Positions 16,143 through 25,303 are shown, counted from the stretch's first letter. The stretch: DNA of 64,000 nt from Roseburia sp. (GCA_022771695.1 JALEKJ010000046.1:1-64000); one strand, 5' to 3'. The notes: generated from the letters alone by a model not told the origin. Numbers and translations are program-made.

Positions 16143-16661
16143 ATGAATTATTCAGCGATTAAATATTGTGATATTGCAAATGGCATCGGTGTCCGCACCG
16201 TATTATTCGTATCGGGATGCAGAAATCATTGCAAGGATTGCTTCCAGCCGGAGACCTGGGCGTTTGAGAACGGTGACCCATTTACAAAAGAGGTGGAGGA
16301 TGAAATTATTGCATCACTAGAACCAGATTACATCAAAGGACTGACATTGCTTGGCGGCGACCCGTTTGAACCGGAAAATCAAGAGGCGCTTCTTCCTTTT
16401 GTAAAAAGGGTGAGAGAAAAGAGTCCGAAGAAGGATATCTGGGCATATACCGGCTATGTGCTGGATAAGGATTTGGTGCCCGGCGGGAAGTGCCATACAA
16501 AGGATACGCGAGAATTCTTGGAGTTGATTGACATTCTGGTAGACGGACCTTTTATCACAGAGCAAAAAGATATTTCCCTGCAGTTTAAAGGGTCAAGGAA
16601 TCAGCGTGTCATCGACTGTGCGCACTACTGCAAAACAGGTGAAATTATCGAGGTTATGTAA
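16143..16661 (+). CDS. nrdG: Anaerobic ribonucleotide reductase activating enzyme
   Basis: Radical SAM enzyme that installs the glycyl radical on NrdD. The [4Fe-4S] motif is GCRNHCKDCF (CX3CX2C) near residue 30, and LLGGDPFEPEN is the SAM-binding GGDP segment. 172 residues, normal for the family. The N-terminus MNYSAIKYCDIANGIGVRTVLFVSG is typical. GAAAGGAATGCGGC supplies the ribosome site. Confidence 0.95.
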   Translation: MNYSAIKYCDIANGIGVRTVLFVSGCRNHCKDCFQPETWAFENGDPFTKEVEDEIIASLEPDYIKGLTLLGGDPFEPENQEALLPFVKRVREKSPKKDIWAYTGYVLDKDLVPGGKCHTKDTREFLELIDILVDGPFITEQKDISLQFKGSRNQRVIDCAHYCKTGEIIEVM

Positions 16662-16741
16662 ACGGCTTTTGCATTTTTGCTATTTTTGTGTTAAGATATA
16701 GAAAGTGTAAAGAGTATTTGTTTTACAAGGGAGAACTGAGT

Positions 16742-16993
16742 ATGAAGGTAACATGGAAAACAATAGCTTCGTTGCTATGTTATATACTGGGTGTTTTTGG
16801 CTGGTGCTATGTCGGCGGTTGGATGATTCTCACCAGACCGTTAAAGGGACTGGTGCTGGCGCATGCAGCGGGGTGTCTGTCGATTGGGAAGCTGTTGGTC
16901 GCGATACTGCAGGGATTTGTTTATCTATCAATGGCAGGAGCTGTATGGTGTGTCGGCTATATGCTGAGTAATTATTTTAGAGACATTGAATAA
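16742..16993 (+). CDS. Small membrane protein, unknown function
   Basis: 83 residues with two predicted transmembrane helices (about 8-32 and 51-73: LLCYILGVFGWCYVGGWMIL and LLVAILQGFVYLSMAGAVWC). The start at 16742 is supported by AAGGGAG; the track ORF begins 18 codons earlier without a ribosome site. It has its own terminator. I do not recognise the family. Confidence 0.65.
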   Translation: MKVTWKTIASLLCYILGVFGWCYVGGWMILTRPLKGLVLAHAAGCLSIGKLLVAILQGFVYLSMAGAVWCVGYMLSNYFRDIE

Positions 16994-16999
16994 AATGGA

Positions 17000-17028
17000 G
17001 GGTGCAGCAGGGGTGCTGCACCCTTTTT
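17000..17028 (+). terminator. Terminator after the small membrane protein gene
   Basis: GGGTGCAGCA-ggg-TGCTGCACCC followed by TTTTT. It ends just before the ribosome site of the next gene, which supports the later start chosen for that gene. Confidence 0.88.
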
Positions 17029-17039
17029 GGGAGAAAAAT

Positions 17040-18218
17040 ATGATTTTAAGAGTGCCGTCTTATTACAAAGAATTTCGATGTATCGCAGACCGATGCAAGG
17101 ATAGCTGCTGCATTGGCTGGGAAATAGACATCGACGAGGATACGTTTTCATATTATAAAAATGTTGGAGGTGCATTCGGAGAGCGGCTGCGTGACAATAT
17201 GGTAACCGAGGAATGCAACAGTTTTACACTTGCAGAGAACGGCTGGTGTCCGTTCTTAAACGAGAAAAAGCTTTGTGACATCTGCATTGAACTGGGCGAG
17301 GAAGCACTTTGTGAGGTTTGCACGGAGTTTCCGCGCTTTACCATGGAGTATGAAAACGTGCGGGAAAAGGTGCTTAGCCTTTCCTGCGAGGAGGTTGGCA
17401 GACTGGTATTTTCTTCTGACAAAAAGATTGCGTGGGAGGAATTTGAGGTAGCTGACGAATACGATGGTGAGTGGAAGGATGACGTTTCTGATGAACAACT
17501 CTCGGAAAATGATGATAGCTATGACGACGAGGAAGGAATGCCGGTTTCGTCATCAAGTCTCGAGAAAGTGAGAACTCACGCGATAGAAATCCTGCAGAAT
17601 CGAACCAAACCGATATTTGAACGCGCGGCAGAGTACCTTCTATACTGTGAGAGGATGCAGCAGGAATTGTATGGCTGCCATCCGAGTGCAACATCAGGTG
17701 AAATGCCGGAAGAAAAACGACAGGAAAAAGCGGACGATAGCAGCACAGTGACATCGGCACCGGGATATCACGATTTCCTTGCGCGTATGGAAGTCTATGA
17801 GCAACTTGAGGTTTTAGATGAGACATGGACGCATGTCAAAGGGGCGCTGCGGATGAAATTCTCGGAGAAAAATTATCGCGACGCACAGAAAGCGTTTCTA
17901 AAGGACCTTGGTACAAGAGAATATGAGTATGAGCATTTACTCGTGTATTTTACGAACCGCTATTTTATGCGGTCATATTATGATGCGAATATTTTAAACA
18001 AAGCCAAGTTTGCGGTGGTAAGTGTGCTCGTCATACGCGATATGGATGTGCTGCGTTATCTGCAGAACGGCGGTAACTTTACAGCGGATGACCGCATTGA
18101 CACGGTACGGATTTATTCCAAAGAGGTGGAGCATTCCGAGGAAAACATGGAGCTGTTGGCAGACGATTTGCAGTTCGAAGAAGTGTTTGAGACTGCACGT
18201 CTGATTGAACAACTGTAG
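17040..18218 (+). CDS. FliB-like protein (flagellin lysine-N-methylase family)
   Basis: The N-terminal cysteine cluster CIADRCKDSCCIGWEIDID, then CPFLNEKKLCDIC and LCEVCTEFPR, matches the FliB family, thought to bind an iron-sulfur cluster and to methylate lysines of flagellin. 392 residues from ATG 17040 (GGGAG six bases upstream); the longer track ORF would run through the preceding terminator hairpin. A central acidic, low-complexity stretch (about 135-180) is less conserved in appearance. No flagellin or flagellar gene is in the window, so the target could be elsewhere or be another surface filament protein. Confidence 0.8.
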   Translation: MILRVPSYYKEFRCIADRCKDSCCIGWEIDIDEDTFSYYKNVGGAFGERLRDNMVTEECNSFTLAENGWCPFLNEKKLCDICIELGEEALCEVCTEFPRFTMEYENVREKVLSLSCEEVGRLVFSSDKKIAWEEFEVADEYDGEWKDDVSDEQLSENDDSYDDEEGMPVSSSSLEKVRTHAIEILQNRTKPIFERAAEYLLYCERMQQELYGCHPSATSGEMPEEKRQEKADDSSTVTSAPGYHDFLARMEVYEQLEVLDETWTHVKGALRMKFSEKNYRDAQKAFLKDLGTREYEYEHLLVYFTNRYFMRSYYDANILNKAKFAVVSVLVIRDMDVLRYLQNGGNFTADDRIDTVRIYSKEVEHSEENMELLADDLQFEEVFETARLIEQL

Positions 18219-18281
18219 TCACAGAAGAAAGAACGAAATGTGGCAGACAGTGTGAGAACATAGAAAGTGGAGGATAAGAAA

Positions 18282-18902
18282 ATGAAAGTATTACTGTTAA
18301 ACGGAAGCCCAAAGACAAACGGCTGCACCTATACCGCTTTGTGCGAGGTAGCAGGAGCACTTGAGAAAAACGGTGTTGAGACAGAAATTGTACAGGTGGG
18401 GGCAGCACCGGTAGCAGGCTGCATCGGCTGTGGCGCATGCCTTGAGAACGGTAGGTGCTTTGTGGAAGACGGTGTCAATGAATTCGTAGAAAAGGCAAAA
18501 GAGGCAGACGGTTTCGTATTCGGTTCGCCGGTGCATTACGCTGCGGCGTCGGGTGCGATAACTTCATTTCTCGACCGTGCTTTCTATGGAAAGGGTGCGG
18601 TGTTTGCGGGAAAACCGGGGGCTGCGATTGTGAGTTGCAGACGCGGTGGAGCCTCTGCGGCATTTGACCAGTTGAATAAATATTTTACCATCAGCAATAT
18701 GCCGATTGTGTCTTCACAATATTGGAATCAAGTGCACGGTAATACGCCGGAAGAAGTGAAGCAGGATAAGGAGGGAATGCAGACGATGCGCACGCTGGGT
18801 AACAATATGGCGTGGCTTCTTTCCTGTATTGAAGCAGGAAAGGCGGCAGGTATCACATTTCCGGAGCGTGAACCTGCGGTAAAGACGAACTTTATTCGAT
18901 AG
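18282..18902 (+). CDS. NAD(P)H-dependent FMN reductase / flavodoxin-fold oxidoreductase
   Basis: Flavodoxin-like fold: MKVLLLNGSPKTNGCTYTAL is the FMN phosphate-binding loop, GCIGCGACLENGRC is a cysteine-rich loop seen in the iron-sulfur flavoprotein-like group, and FGSPVHYAAASG binds the isoalloxazine ring. 206 residues. GTGGAGG precedes ATG 18282. Substrate unknown. The stop overlaps the convergent DUF1275 gene by 11 bp. Confidence 0.88.
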   Translation: MKVLLLNGSPKTNGCTYTALCEVAGALEKNGVETEIVQVGAAPVAGCIGCGACLENGRCFVEDGVNEFVEKAKEADGFVFGSPVHYAAASGAITSFLDRAFYGKGAVFAGKPGAAIVSCRRGGASAAFDQLNKYFTISNMPIVSSQYWNQVHGNTPEEVKQDKEGMQTMRTLGNNMAWLLSCIEAGKAAGITFPEREPAVKTNFIR

Positions 18903-19575
18903 TTTCTTCCTGTTCTTCCGGCTGGATAAACAGGAGTGTAAAGACGAAAAGGAGAATGAGGCAGGAGAGCCAGATAGCTTTTTCTCCCCAGATTCCGGTT
19001 GTCAGGCTGCCGAGGATGGCGCCTGCCATGAATACGGTGATGATGGCAAAGTAGTTGCCTGCCCGCTTTAAACTGGCAGTATCCTTTTCGATTAAGTGCT
19101 GAAACAACTGAAAGGTTCCGCTGCGCAGATTGCCGGTACACATGGTAGTCGCATAGACGGAGCCTTTTACTTTGCGGAAAGCCTCGACCTGCATAGAGCA
19201 GGAAAACGCAATCAGTGTCGTGGCAATAAAATTGCCCTCTCCGGACGGAATCAAGCCCACGGCCGCGAGAAGTGCGGCTTCCAAAAGAATAATATACTGC
19301 CGCCAGTGTAATTTATGATGATTTGCATAGATGCGTGTGATTTCCGTCAGAACAACACCTATGATAAAGGAAACAACGGGAATAAAATAAGAAAGTACCC
19401 TCGCCCAATCACCTTTGACCAGGTACATGGCAAGTAACACGAGATTTCCGGTCTGGCAGTTGGCAAATACACCATCCCTGCTTAGAAACGAGTAGGATTC
19501 CAAAAAACCGCCGACGGAGGCGAGAAGCAGACCGACAACAAGAGATTCTGACATTTGAATATTTTTTGTTTTCAT
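18892..19575 (-). CDS. DUF1275 (YoaK-like) integral membrane protein
   Basis: Membrane protein with about six helices. ESLVVGLLLASVGGFLESYSFLSRDGVFANCQTGNLVLLAMYLVKG is the family-typical N-terminal half, with GNxVLL after the first helices. Function of the family is unknown. The start at 19575 (MKTKNIQM) has GAGGT six bases upstream; the track start is four codons earlier. It overlaps the flavin reductase gene tail to tail. Confidence 0.85.
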   Translation of the reverse strand: MKTKNIQMSESLVVGLLLASVGGFLESYSFLSRDGVFANCQTGNLVLLAMYLVKGDWARVLSYFIPVVSFIIGVVLTEITRIYANHHKLHWRQYIILLEAALLAAVGLIPSGEGNFIATTLIAFSCSMQVEAFRKVKGSVYATTMCTGNLRSGTFQLFQHLIEKDTASLKRAGNYFAIITVFMAGAILGSLTTGIWGEKAIWLSCLILLFVFTLLFIQPEEQEETIE

Positions 19576-19665
19576 AGCATACCTCATACGGTTATCTTAC
19601 AGATATCTTAACAGAAATTAATAAAGTCTTAAAACAAAATTCGCGATATCTGCGGTAATATAAAT

Positions 19666-19687
19666 AAGAGCCCGTGCTTGGACTCTT
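19666..19687 (-). terminator. Weak terminator after the 43-residue ORF
   Basis: On the minus strand AAGAG...CTCTT with an inner CC/GG, followed by ATTTATATT, overlapping the stop codon. Confidence 0.35.
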
Positions 19688-19817
19688 ACAATCTGCCTGT
19701 AATAAAACGCATGAAGGACACCGGCGTGGTGCCTTCTTCCTGTGCGGCAATCACATATTTTCTGTAATAAGAGACAACTTCATCAAAGTCCATGCTTGGA
19801 TCAATCGTAAATGACAT
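19686..19817 (-). CDS. Small protein of 43 residues, unknown function
   Basis: Missed by the ORF track because of size. It starts MSFTIDPSMDFDEVVSYYRK and ends SFMRFITGRL. An excellent ribosome site (AAGGAGG) lies nine bases upstream of the ATG. Soluble, slightly acidic first half, basic C-terminus. I do not recognise it. It stands alone between the DUF1275 gene and the divergent amidase gene. Confidence 0.72.
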   Translation of the reverse strand: MSFTIDPSMDFDEVVSYYRKYVIAAQEEGTTPVSFMRFITGRL

Positions 19818-19927
19818 GGTGAAACCCTCCTTAGTATGCAAAAGTGAGTATATCGCTCTTACATGGAAAAGTCAACAAAAATGTACTTGCGAAATTGTAA
19901 AAAATAGATAAAGAACGGAAGAAGAGA

Positions 19928-20680
19928 ATGAGATACGAAGATGAAATAAGAATTGAAGAGGAAGAACGCCGCCGATATGAGGAAAGGCGCCGTAGGAGAA
20001 GAGCACGCATACGAAGACAGCGACGCATACGTGTTGCAATTATGCTGAGTGTGCCGGTTGTGATGCTTTTGGTGATACTTTTGGTATCTCATTTCATAAA
20101 AGTAAAAAGTGAAGCAGAGACTGTTATGGCGTATGATGTGAAGTATGTGGCAGAAGCGCCGGACTATCAGGTGGAGCTTCTTGATATCAATGAATATTCA
20201 AGACCGGGTACAGCACTTTCTGCAATAAATGGCATTGTCATTCATTATACAGCAAATCCGGGAACAACTGCAGAGCAGAATCGCAGTTATTTCCAAAACT
20301 TAAAGGACACCGGGGAGACGTATGCCAGTAGCCACTTTGTGATTGGAATTGACGGCGAAATCGTACAGTGTGTGCCATGTAATGAAATTGCATATGCTTC
20401 CAACGAACGCAACGAGGATACGATTTCGATTGAATGCTGCATCCCGGATGAGACAGGAAAGTTTTCCGAGGCGACCTACCAGTCGCTTGTGGAATTGGTA
20501 ACCTGGCTGATGGGGCGCTATGACCTGGGAACGGATGAGGTCATCCGGCATTATGATGTAACCGGAAAGGAATGTCCGAAGTATTATGTGGAAAATGAGA
20601 CAGAGTGGTTCCAATTTAAGGAAGATTTGCTGTCGTACATCGAGGTCAATGGTATTGCCAAAAGCAAGGAAATACAGTAG
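19928..20680 (+). CDS. Membrane-anchored N-acetylmuramoyl-L-alanine amidase (Amidase_2)
   Basis: Cleaves the amide bond between MurNAc and L-Ala in peptidoglycan. A very basic cytoplasmic head (ERRRRRRARIRRQRR) precedes one transmembrane helix (about 38-58), so the enzyme faces the wall. The zinc ligands fit Amidase_2: His in GIVIHYTANPG, His in VIRHYDVTG and Cys in KECPKYY. 250 residues. GAAGAAGAG precedes the ATG. It is followed closely by the HEAT-methyltransferase gene; no obvious link. Confidence 0.9.
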   Translation: MRYEDEIRIEEEERRRYEERRRRRRARIRRQRRIRVAIMLSVPVVMLLVILLVSHFIKVKSEAETVMAYDVKYVAEAPDYQVELLDINEYSRPGTALSAINGIVIHYTANPGTTAEQNRSYFQNLKDTGETYASSHFVIGIDGEIVQCVPCNEIAYASNERNEDTISIECCIPDETGKFSEATYQSLVELVTWLMGRYDLGTDEVIRHYDVTGKECPKYYVENETEWFQFKEDLLSYIEVNGIAKSKEIQ

Positions 20681-20715
20681 AATACCTAATATCAAGGAAT
20701 AATTAGGGAAGCTGT

Positions 20716-22209
20716 ATGTTAGAAAAATCTTATGATGAATTAAAACGAAATATTAATATAAGAGAGAACTTGAGTCTGCTTCGCGGACAGATCAAAGACG
20801 CAGAGGTGCGCACCCAGCTTCTGAATATTGTGGGTGACGGGAACTTTTTAGTGGCACTTTTAGAGCATGAAGAGCCGAAAGTGCGGAAAAATGCGGCGCT
20901 TTTGCTTGGTGATTTGGGATTGGATGCGGCGGTAAGTTCTCTTTTCTGTGCGTATGAACGTGAGACAACTCTTTTTGTGAAGAGTTCTTATCTTACAGCG
21001 CTCGGAAAGCTGGATGCATCAGAGTATCTGGAAGCGTTCAAAGCACATAGAGATGAACTTGCGTCAAAGGATGTGCCGGAGAACGAGAGAAAACACATCA
21101 GTGAAGAATTGCGTGAGTTAGAGAAAATCATTACCGGAATTGAAGGAATCAGACATCATACATTTGTGGGCTTTTCGGAGGCGCACGATGTTTTGCTTGC
21201 GACCAATAAAGAACAGCGTAGCGTGACGATGGCAGAGGTGGGGGAACTGTCTGCCGAAGTACGAAGAAGTGTTAGCCTGCATCCGCTTGGAGTGCTGGTG
21301 CACACGAAGAATATAAAAGCATTTACAAAGCTGCGTACCTATCGTGAAATGTTATTTCCGATTCGTGCGAAGCTATGTGCAAATCCCAAGGAGGCTGCGG
21401 AATCTGTCTGGAATTCCGATATGCCAAAGATTTTGTCAGAGAGCCATAAGGAGGACGCTCCGTTCTATTTTCGTCTGGAAGTAAAAAGCCGGATGGAGCT
21501 CGATAAAAAGAGCACATTTGCAAAGCGTTTTGGGGCGGAACTTGAGCAGTTGTCCGGACGTAAGCTTGTCAATTCCACACAGAATTATGAGCTGGAGATT
21601 CGCCTGATAGAGACAAAAGAGGGCGGTTTTGCTGCGTTCTATAAGTTGTTTACGATACCGATGAAACGTTTTGCGTATCGTAAGAACGCGATAGCGGCAT
21701 CCATTCATCCGGCTACGGCTGCGATGCTTGTTGAATTGGCTAAGCCGTATCTGAAAGAAAATGCGCAGGTGTTGGACCCGTTCTGTGGTGTGGGTACGAT
21801 GCTCATTGAGCGCGATATTCGCGTTCCGGCGCGCGATAAGTACGGTATCGATATCTTTGGGGATGCAATCCGTATGGCGAGAGAGAATGCGGGCGCGGCG
21901 GGAGAGCAGATTCATTTTATCAATCGCGATTACTTTGATTTTACGCATGACTATCTGTTTGATGAGATTATTACCAATATGCCGATGCGTGGTCGAAAAA
22001 TGAAAGAAGAGATGGATTCTTTCTATGGGGAATTTTTTGAAAAGTCTGCGGAAATACTGAAAACAGATGGCATCGTTGTGATGTATTCCAATGAAGAAGG
22101 CTTTGTGAAAAAGCAGTTGCGCCTGCGCGAGGATTATCGTTTGCTACAGGAGTACTGCATAAGAGAAAAGGATCATTTTTATCTGTTCGTGATACAGTAT
22201 AAGGGATAA
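20716..22209 (+). CDS. HEAT-repeat protein fused to a SAM-dependent RNA methyltransferase-like domain
   Basis: Residues 1 to about 140 carry HEAT-like helical repeats (LLEHEEPKVRKNAALLLGDLG ... SSYLTALGKL). A middle region (about 145-330) resembles the THUMP/substrate module of RNA guanine-N2 methyltransferases. The C-terminal Rossmann domain has motif I DPFCGVGTMLIE and motif IV TNMPM, like the (N/D)PPY-type motif but altered. 497 residues. The likely substrate is tRNA or rRNA. The gene overlaps nothing and is 12 nt upstream of the GGDEF-EAL gene. Confidence 0.75.
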   Translation: MLEKSYDELKRNINIRENLSLLRGQIKDAEVRTQLLNIVGDGNFLVALLEHEEPKVRKNAALLLGDLGLDAAVSSLFCAYERETTLFVKSSYLTALGKLDASEYLEAFKAHRDELASKDVPENERKHISEELRELEKIITGIEGIRHHTFVGFSEAHDVLLATNKEQRSVTMAEVGELSAEVRRSVSLHPLGVLVHTKNIKAFTKLRTYREMLFPIRAKLCANPKEAAESVWNSDMPKILSESHKEDAPFYFRLEVKSRMELDKKSTFAKRFGAELEQLSGRKLVNSTQNYELEIRLIETKEGGFAAFYKLFTIPMKRFAYRKNAIAASIHPATAAMLVELAKPYLKENAQVLDPFCGVGTMLIERDIRVPARDKYGIDIFGDAIRMARENAGAAGEQIHFINRDYFDFTHDYLFDEIITNMPMRGRKMKEEMDSFYGEFFEKSAEILKTDGIVVMYSNEEGFVKKQLRLREDYRLLQEYCIREKDHFYLFVIQYKG

Positions 22210-22221
22210 GGGGTAATAAAG

Positions 22222-24873
22222 ATGGCATTTTCAATCAGAAAGAGAGACGACAGACGGCGGAGTACGGACCAGGGACTGTTAGATGCATCGTTGATGCAGA
22301 GCTTGCAGGACCGATTTTGTGATGCAAACAACGTATATTTGGTGTGTTTAAGCAAAAAACGTGGTGTTGTCACAAAGGCGTATGGTTCCAAGGAGGAGCT
22401 TGGATACATTCACGGCATCGTCAATATGGATATGCATGTATCCCTAATGAATAAATTGCTGGATAATGGGATTGAGAGCGTGCTTGAAGAAGACTGCGGC
22501 ACAGACCTGGTGAAGATGTGCGGTGTTTCTATTAAGGTCGGCGGAGAGACTGCGGCGACGTGGATTGTGATTGGTGTCATGGAAAACAATGATGCGGATG
22601 TGCCGGAGTGTGTGATGCGCACAACGCCGGAGCGTTATTATAAGTCGTTAGAGTTCTTGGAAACTTTGTCAAAGCAGATGTTTGCTGTCAAGATGGAAGA
22701 GTTGCTTGCACAGGAGGCGTTCTTAAAGAGCAGAGAATCCGAGGCACAGATGGAGGCGGAGCTGCATCGCAATGAGGTAATGACTGCTATTGTAAAGATG
22801 CTAGAGTCTGAAAACGGATTTGATAAAATTGTGGATGACATTTTAAAGGATGTCTGTGAATATCTCGATGTTTCTACCGGATTCTTGTTGCGCGAGGACA
22901 AGTCAGGAGCACATGCGGAGATGATTTGTGAGTATGTGTCGGCGGATACTGGTTCTGTGATAGAGAGCTGGACTATGCGGGAAAAGACAGTCATACCGTT
23001 TTTTAATGGCAAGCCGTATATGATTTCCGCAAATTCGATGATGCCGGATGAGTTTCACCGTTACTTTGAGCAGGAGGGAATCCGTGCGGGTATCTTTTTG
23101 CCGATAGAGGTAAACGGACATGCCACGATGTATCTGTGTTTTTGTGAGAAAAGCAAGGACCGTATCTGGGATGTCAGCGATATTAAGTTTGTCAATGATG
23201 TGAAGCGTATTATTCAGAGTATCCTTGTGAAGCGTATCGCGAAGAATTCTCTGGCAAGCTCCTATGCTTCTTTGGAGGCGATTTTGGAGAATGTGGGTTG
23301 CGGTATTTGCGTAAAAGATCCGGTAAGCAATCAGACACTCTATACCAATCAGCGTTTTCGGGAGTCATTTGGAGGAAGCGTGGAGAATGGATTTTTGGAG
23401 CAATACCTTGCGAAGAATCAAGAGGAGGAAGGCAGCGATTATTTCCGGGAAGTATACTCGGAGGGAGAGAATCGCTGGTACGATATGCATCGTACGCGCA
23501 TCAACTGGGTGGACGGAAGGACTGTGCTTTTGTGTACAATCTATGATGTGACAGATAAGAAACTCTATCAGCAGAAGATTGAGAAACAGGCAAATAATGA
23601 TTTCCTTACCGGTCTTTACAATCGTATGCGATGTGAACATGATTTGGAATATTATATTCGTCAGACGAAGGAATTTGGCGGCGAGGGTGCGCTTTTATAT
23701 ATTGACTTGGATGATTTTAAGCACATCAATGACGGACTTGGTCACCAGTACGGGGATGTTTTGCTTAAGAATATTTCCGATAGCCTGAAAAATATTCCGG
23801 GTGTGGAGAATAACTGCTATCGTATGGGCGGCGATGAGTTTATCATTATCTTGGCGCATCACAATATCATGATGCTGCAGCAGATTTTGGAGGAAATCAA
23901 AACCTTATTTACGAGACCATGGATGCTCAAAGGAGCAGATTATTACTGTACGATGAGTATGGGCGTTGTGCGATTCCCGAAAGACGGTGATACGGTAGAG
24001 GAGCTGATTAAGAAAGCCGATATTGCAATGTATGAGGCGAAATGTTCCGGCAAAAATCGTGTCGAGTTCTACGATGATAACGTCGAATCCACGTCCTTTA
24101 AGCGCCTGGACTTGGAAAAGAATATGCGTAATGCAACCAAGAATGCCTGTGAGGAGTTCGAGGTCTGCTATCAGCCGATTATTGATATTACGAAACCGGG
24201 GAACCCATGCGTTGGTGCAGAGGCGTTGCTTCGCTGGAATTCTGATGAACTGGGCATGATTGCGCCGACAGAGTTTATTCCGTTGGCGGAGTATTTGGGT
24301 CTTATCAATCCGATTGGGGAGTTCGTGTTAAAGGAGGCTTGCCGGAGCTGTAAGTATTGGAATGACATGGGGCGGCCGGATTATAAAGTCAATGTCAACC
24401 TTTCCGTGGTACAGCTTTTGCAGAATGATGTTGTTGATACCATTCAAAGCGTTATTAGAGAGACCGGAATTCTTCCGGAAAATCTCACACTTGAAGTGAC
24501 GGAGAGCTTGGCAATTAATGATATGACACGCATGAAACAGATTCTTGCTGATATCAGAAATCTCGGCGTGAAAGTTGCGCTTGATGATTTCGGAACGGGG
24601 TACTCATCTTTGAATCATATCAGGGAGATGCCGCTTGATGTCATTAAAATTGATCGTTGCTTTGTGATTGACATTGGAAAAGACGAATTTCAGACAGCGT
24701 TTGTGAAGATGGTGGCAGAGCTTGCCAGTGCCATCAATGTGAAGGTCTGCGTAGAGGGTGTTGAGACGGAAGAGCAGTATGCGGCCGTAAAGGATACGAA
24801 GATTCAACTGATTCAGGGATTCTATTTTGGGAGGCCAATGCATCGAGACGATTTTGAAAAGGAGTATTTATAA
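22222..24873 (+). CDS. GAF/PAS-GGDEF-EAL bifunctional c-di-GMP enzyme
   Basis: 883 residues. Order: an N-terminal sensory region (about 20-165, with CGTDLVKMCGVSIKVGGETAATW), a GAF-like domain (195-340), a PAS-like domain (350-450), GGDEF (about 465-625) and EAL (640-880). The diguanylate cyclase motif GGDEF near residue 536 is intact, with no RxxD inhibitory site before it. The phosphodiesterase motifs are also intact: EALLRW, LTLEVTESL, DDFGTGYSSL, IKIDRCF, EGVET. Both activities are possible. No membrane helix, so a cytoplasmic sensor. It may feed the PilB/PilZ c-di-GMP readers at 33.8 and 53.7 kb. Confidence 0.95.
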   Translation: MAFSIRKRDDRRRSTDQGLLDASLMQSLQDRFCDANNVYLVCLSKKRGVVTKAYGSKEELGYIHGIVNMDMHVSLMNKLLDNGIESVLEEDCGTDLVKMCGVSIKVGGETAATWIVIGVMENNDADVPECVMRTTPERYYKSLEFLETLSKQMFAVKMEELLAQEAFLKSRESEAQMEAELHRNEVMTAIVKMLESENGFDKIVDDILKDVCEYLDVSTGFLLREDKSGAHAEMICEYVSADTGSVIESWTMREKTVIPFFNGKPYMISANSMMPDEFHRYFEQEGIRAGIFLPIEVNGHATMYLCFCEKSKDRIWDVSDIKFVNDVKRIIQSILVKRIAKNSLASSYASLEAILENVGCGICVKDPVSNQTLYTNQRFRESFGGSVENGFLEQYLAKNQEEEGSDYFREVYSEGENRWYDMHRTRINWVDGRTVLLCTIYDVTDKKLYQQKIEKQANNDFLTGLYNRMRCEHDLEYYIRQTKEFGGEGALLYIDLDDFKHINDGLGHQYGDVLLKNISDSLKNIPGVENNCYRMGGDEFIIILAHHNIMMLQQILEEIKTLFTRPWMLKGADYYCTMSMGVVRFPKDGDTVEELIKKADIAMYEAKCSGKNRVEFYDDNVESTSFKRLDLEKNMRNATKNACEEFEVCYQPIIDITKPGNPCVGAEALLRWNSDELGMIAPTEFIPLAEYLGLINPIGEFVLKEACRSCKYWNDMGRPDYKVNVNLSVVQLLQNDVVDTIQSVIRETGILPENLTLEVTESLAINDMTRMKQILADIRNLGVKVALDDFGTGYSSLNHIREMPLDVIKIDRCFVIDIGKDEFQTAFVKMVAELASAINVKVCVEGVETEEQYAAVKDTKIQLIQGFYFGRPMHRDDFEKEYL

Positions 24874-24890
24874 TTTTTTTAAAAATCCCA

Positions 24891-24919
24891 TTGACAATTT
24901 GAGGTGGTTTTGATATTAT
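24891..24919 (+). promoter_or_regulatory. tRNA-Leu operon promoter
   Basis: TTGACA, 17-nt spacer, TATTAT, 30 bp before the first tRNA. Confidence 0.75.
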
Positions 24920-24950
24920 AATCAAGTCGTCACGAAAGTGTGACTGCTAT

Positions 24951-25034
24951 GCGGAAGTGTCGGAACTGGCAGACGAGCAAGACTAAGGATCTTGTGATAG
25001 CAATATCGTGTGGGTTCAAGTCCCATCTTCCGCA
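24951..25034 (+). tRNA. tRNA-Leu (anticodon AAG)
   Basis: 84-nt type II tRNA. The acceptor GCGGAAG pairs with CTTCCGC; D stem TCG/CGA; anticodon stem CAAGA/TCTTG around loop CTAAGGA (anticodon AAG); long variable arm GATA-gcaa-TATC; T-loop GTTCAAGTC. Discriminator A; CCA is not encoded. Confidence 0.95.
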
Positions 25035-25068
25035 TTCGGTTTTACCGTTCGCTGATGATATTTTTTTT

Positions 25069-25152
25069 GCAGGAGTGGCGGAATTGGCAGACGCGCAGGC
25101 TTCAGGTGCCTGTGGTAGCAATATCGTGTGGGTTCAAGTCCCATCTCCTGCA
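25069..25152 (+). tRNA. tRNA-Leu (anticodon CAG)
   Basis: 84 nt. The acceptor GCAGGAG pairs with CTCCTGC; anticodon stem CAGGC/GCCTG around TTCAGGT (anticodon CAG). Variable arm and T arm are identical to the first tRNA-Leu, pointing to a duplication. CCA is not encoded. Confidence 0.95.
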
Positions 25153-25290
25153 TGCAAAAAAGCTCCATACCATAAGGTATGGAGCTTTTTTAGAAGCAGA
25201 GCGTTCCTTGAATCCACGGGTTCATCTCCGCTCCGCTTCAGTCCGCGCAAAGCGCTCGTCCACTGGACGGGCTGCGCCCCATCTCCTGCA
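25139..25290 (+). repeat. Direct repeat of the tRNA-Leu 3' end
   Basis: CCCATCTCCTGCA ends the second tRNA (25140-25152) and recurs 138 bp downstream (25278-25290), after the tRNA terminator. The second copy has its own terminator behind it. This is the pattern left by an integrated or excised element at a tRNA 3' end, or by loss of a third tRNA. Confidence 0.55.
25156..25191 (+). terminator. Terminator of the tRNA-Leu pair
   Basis: AGCTCCATACC-ataa-GGTATGGAGCT followed by TTTTTT. Confidence 0.95.
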
Positions 25291-25303
25291 ATTTTTTGAT
25301 GAG

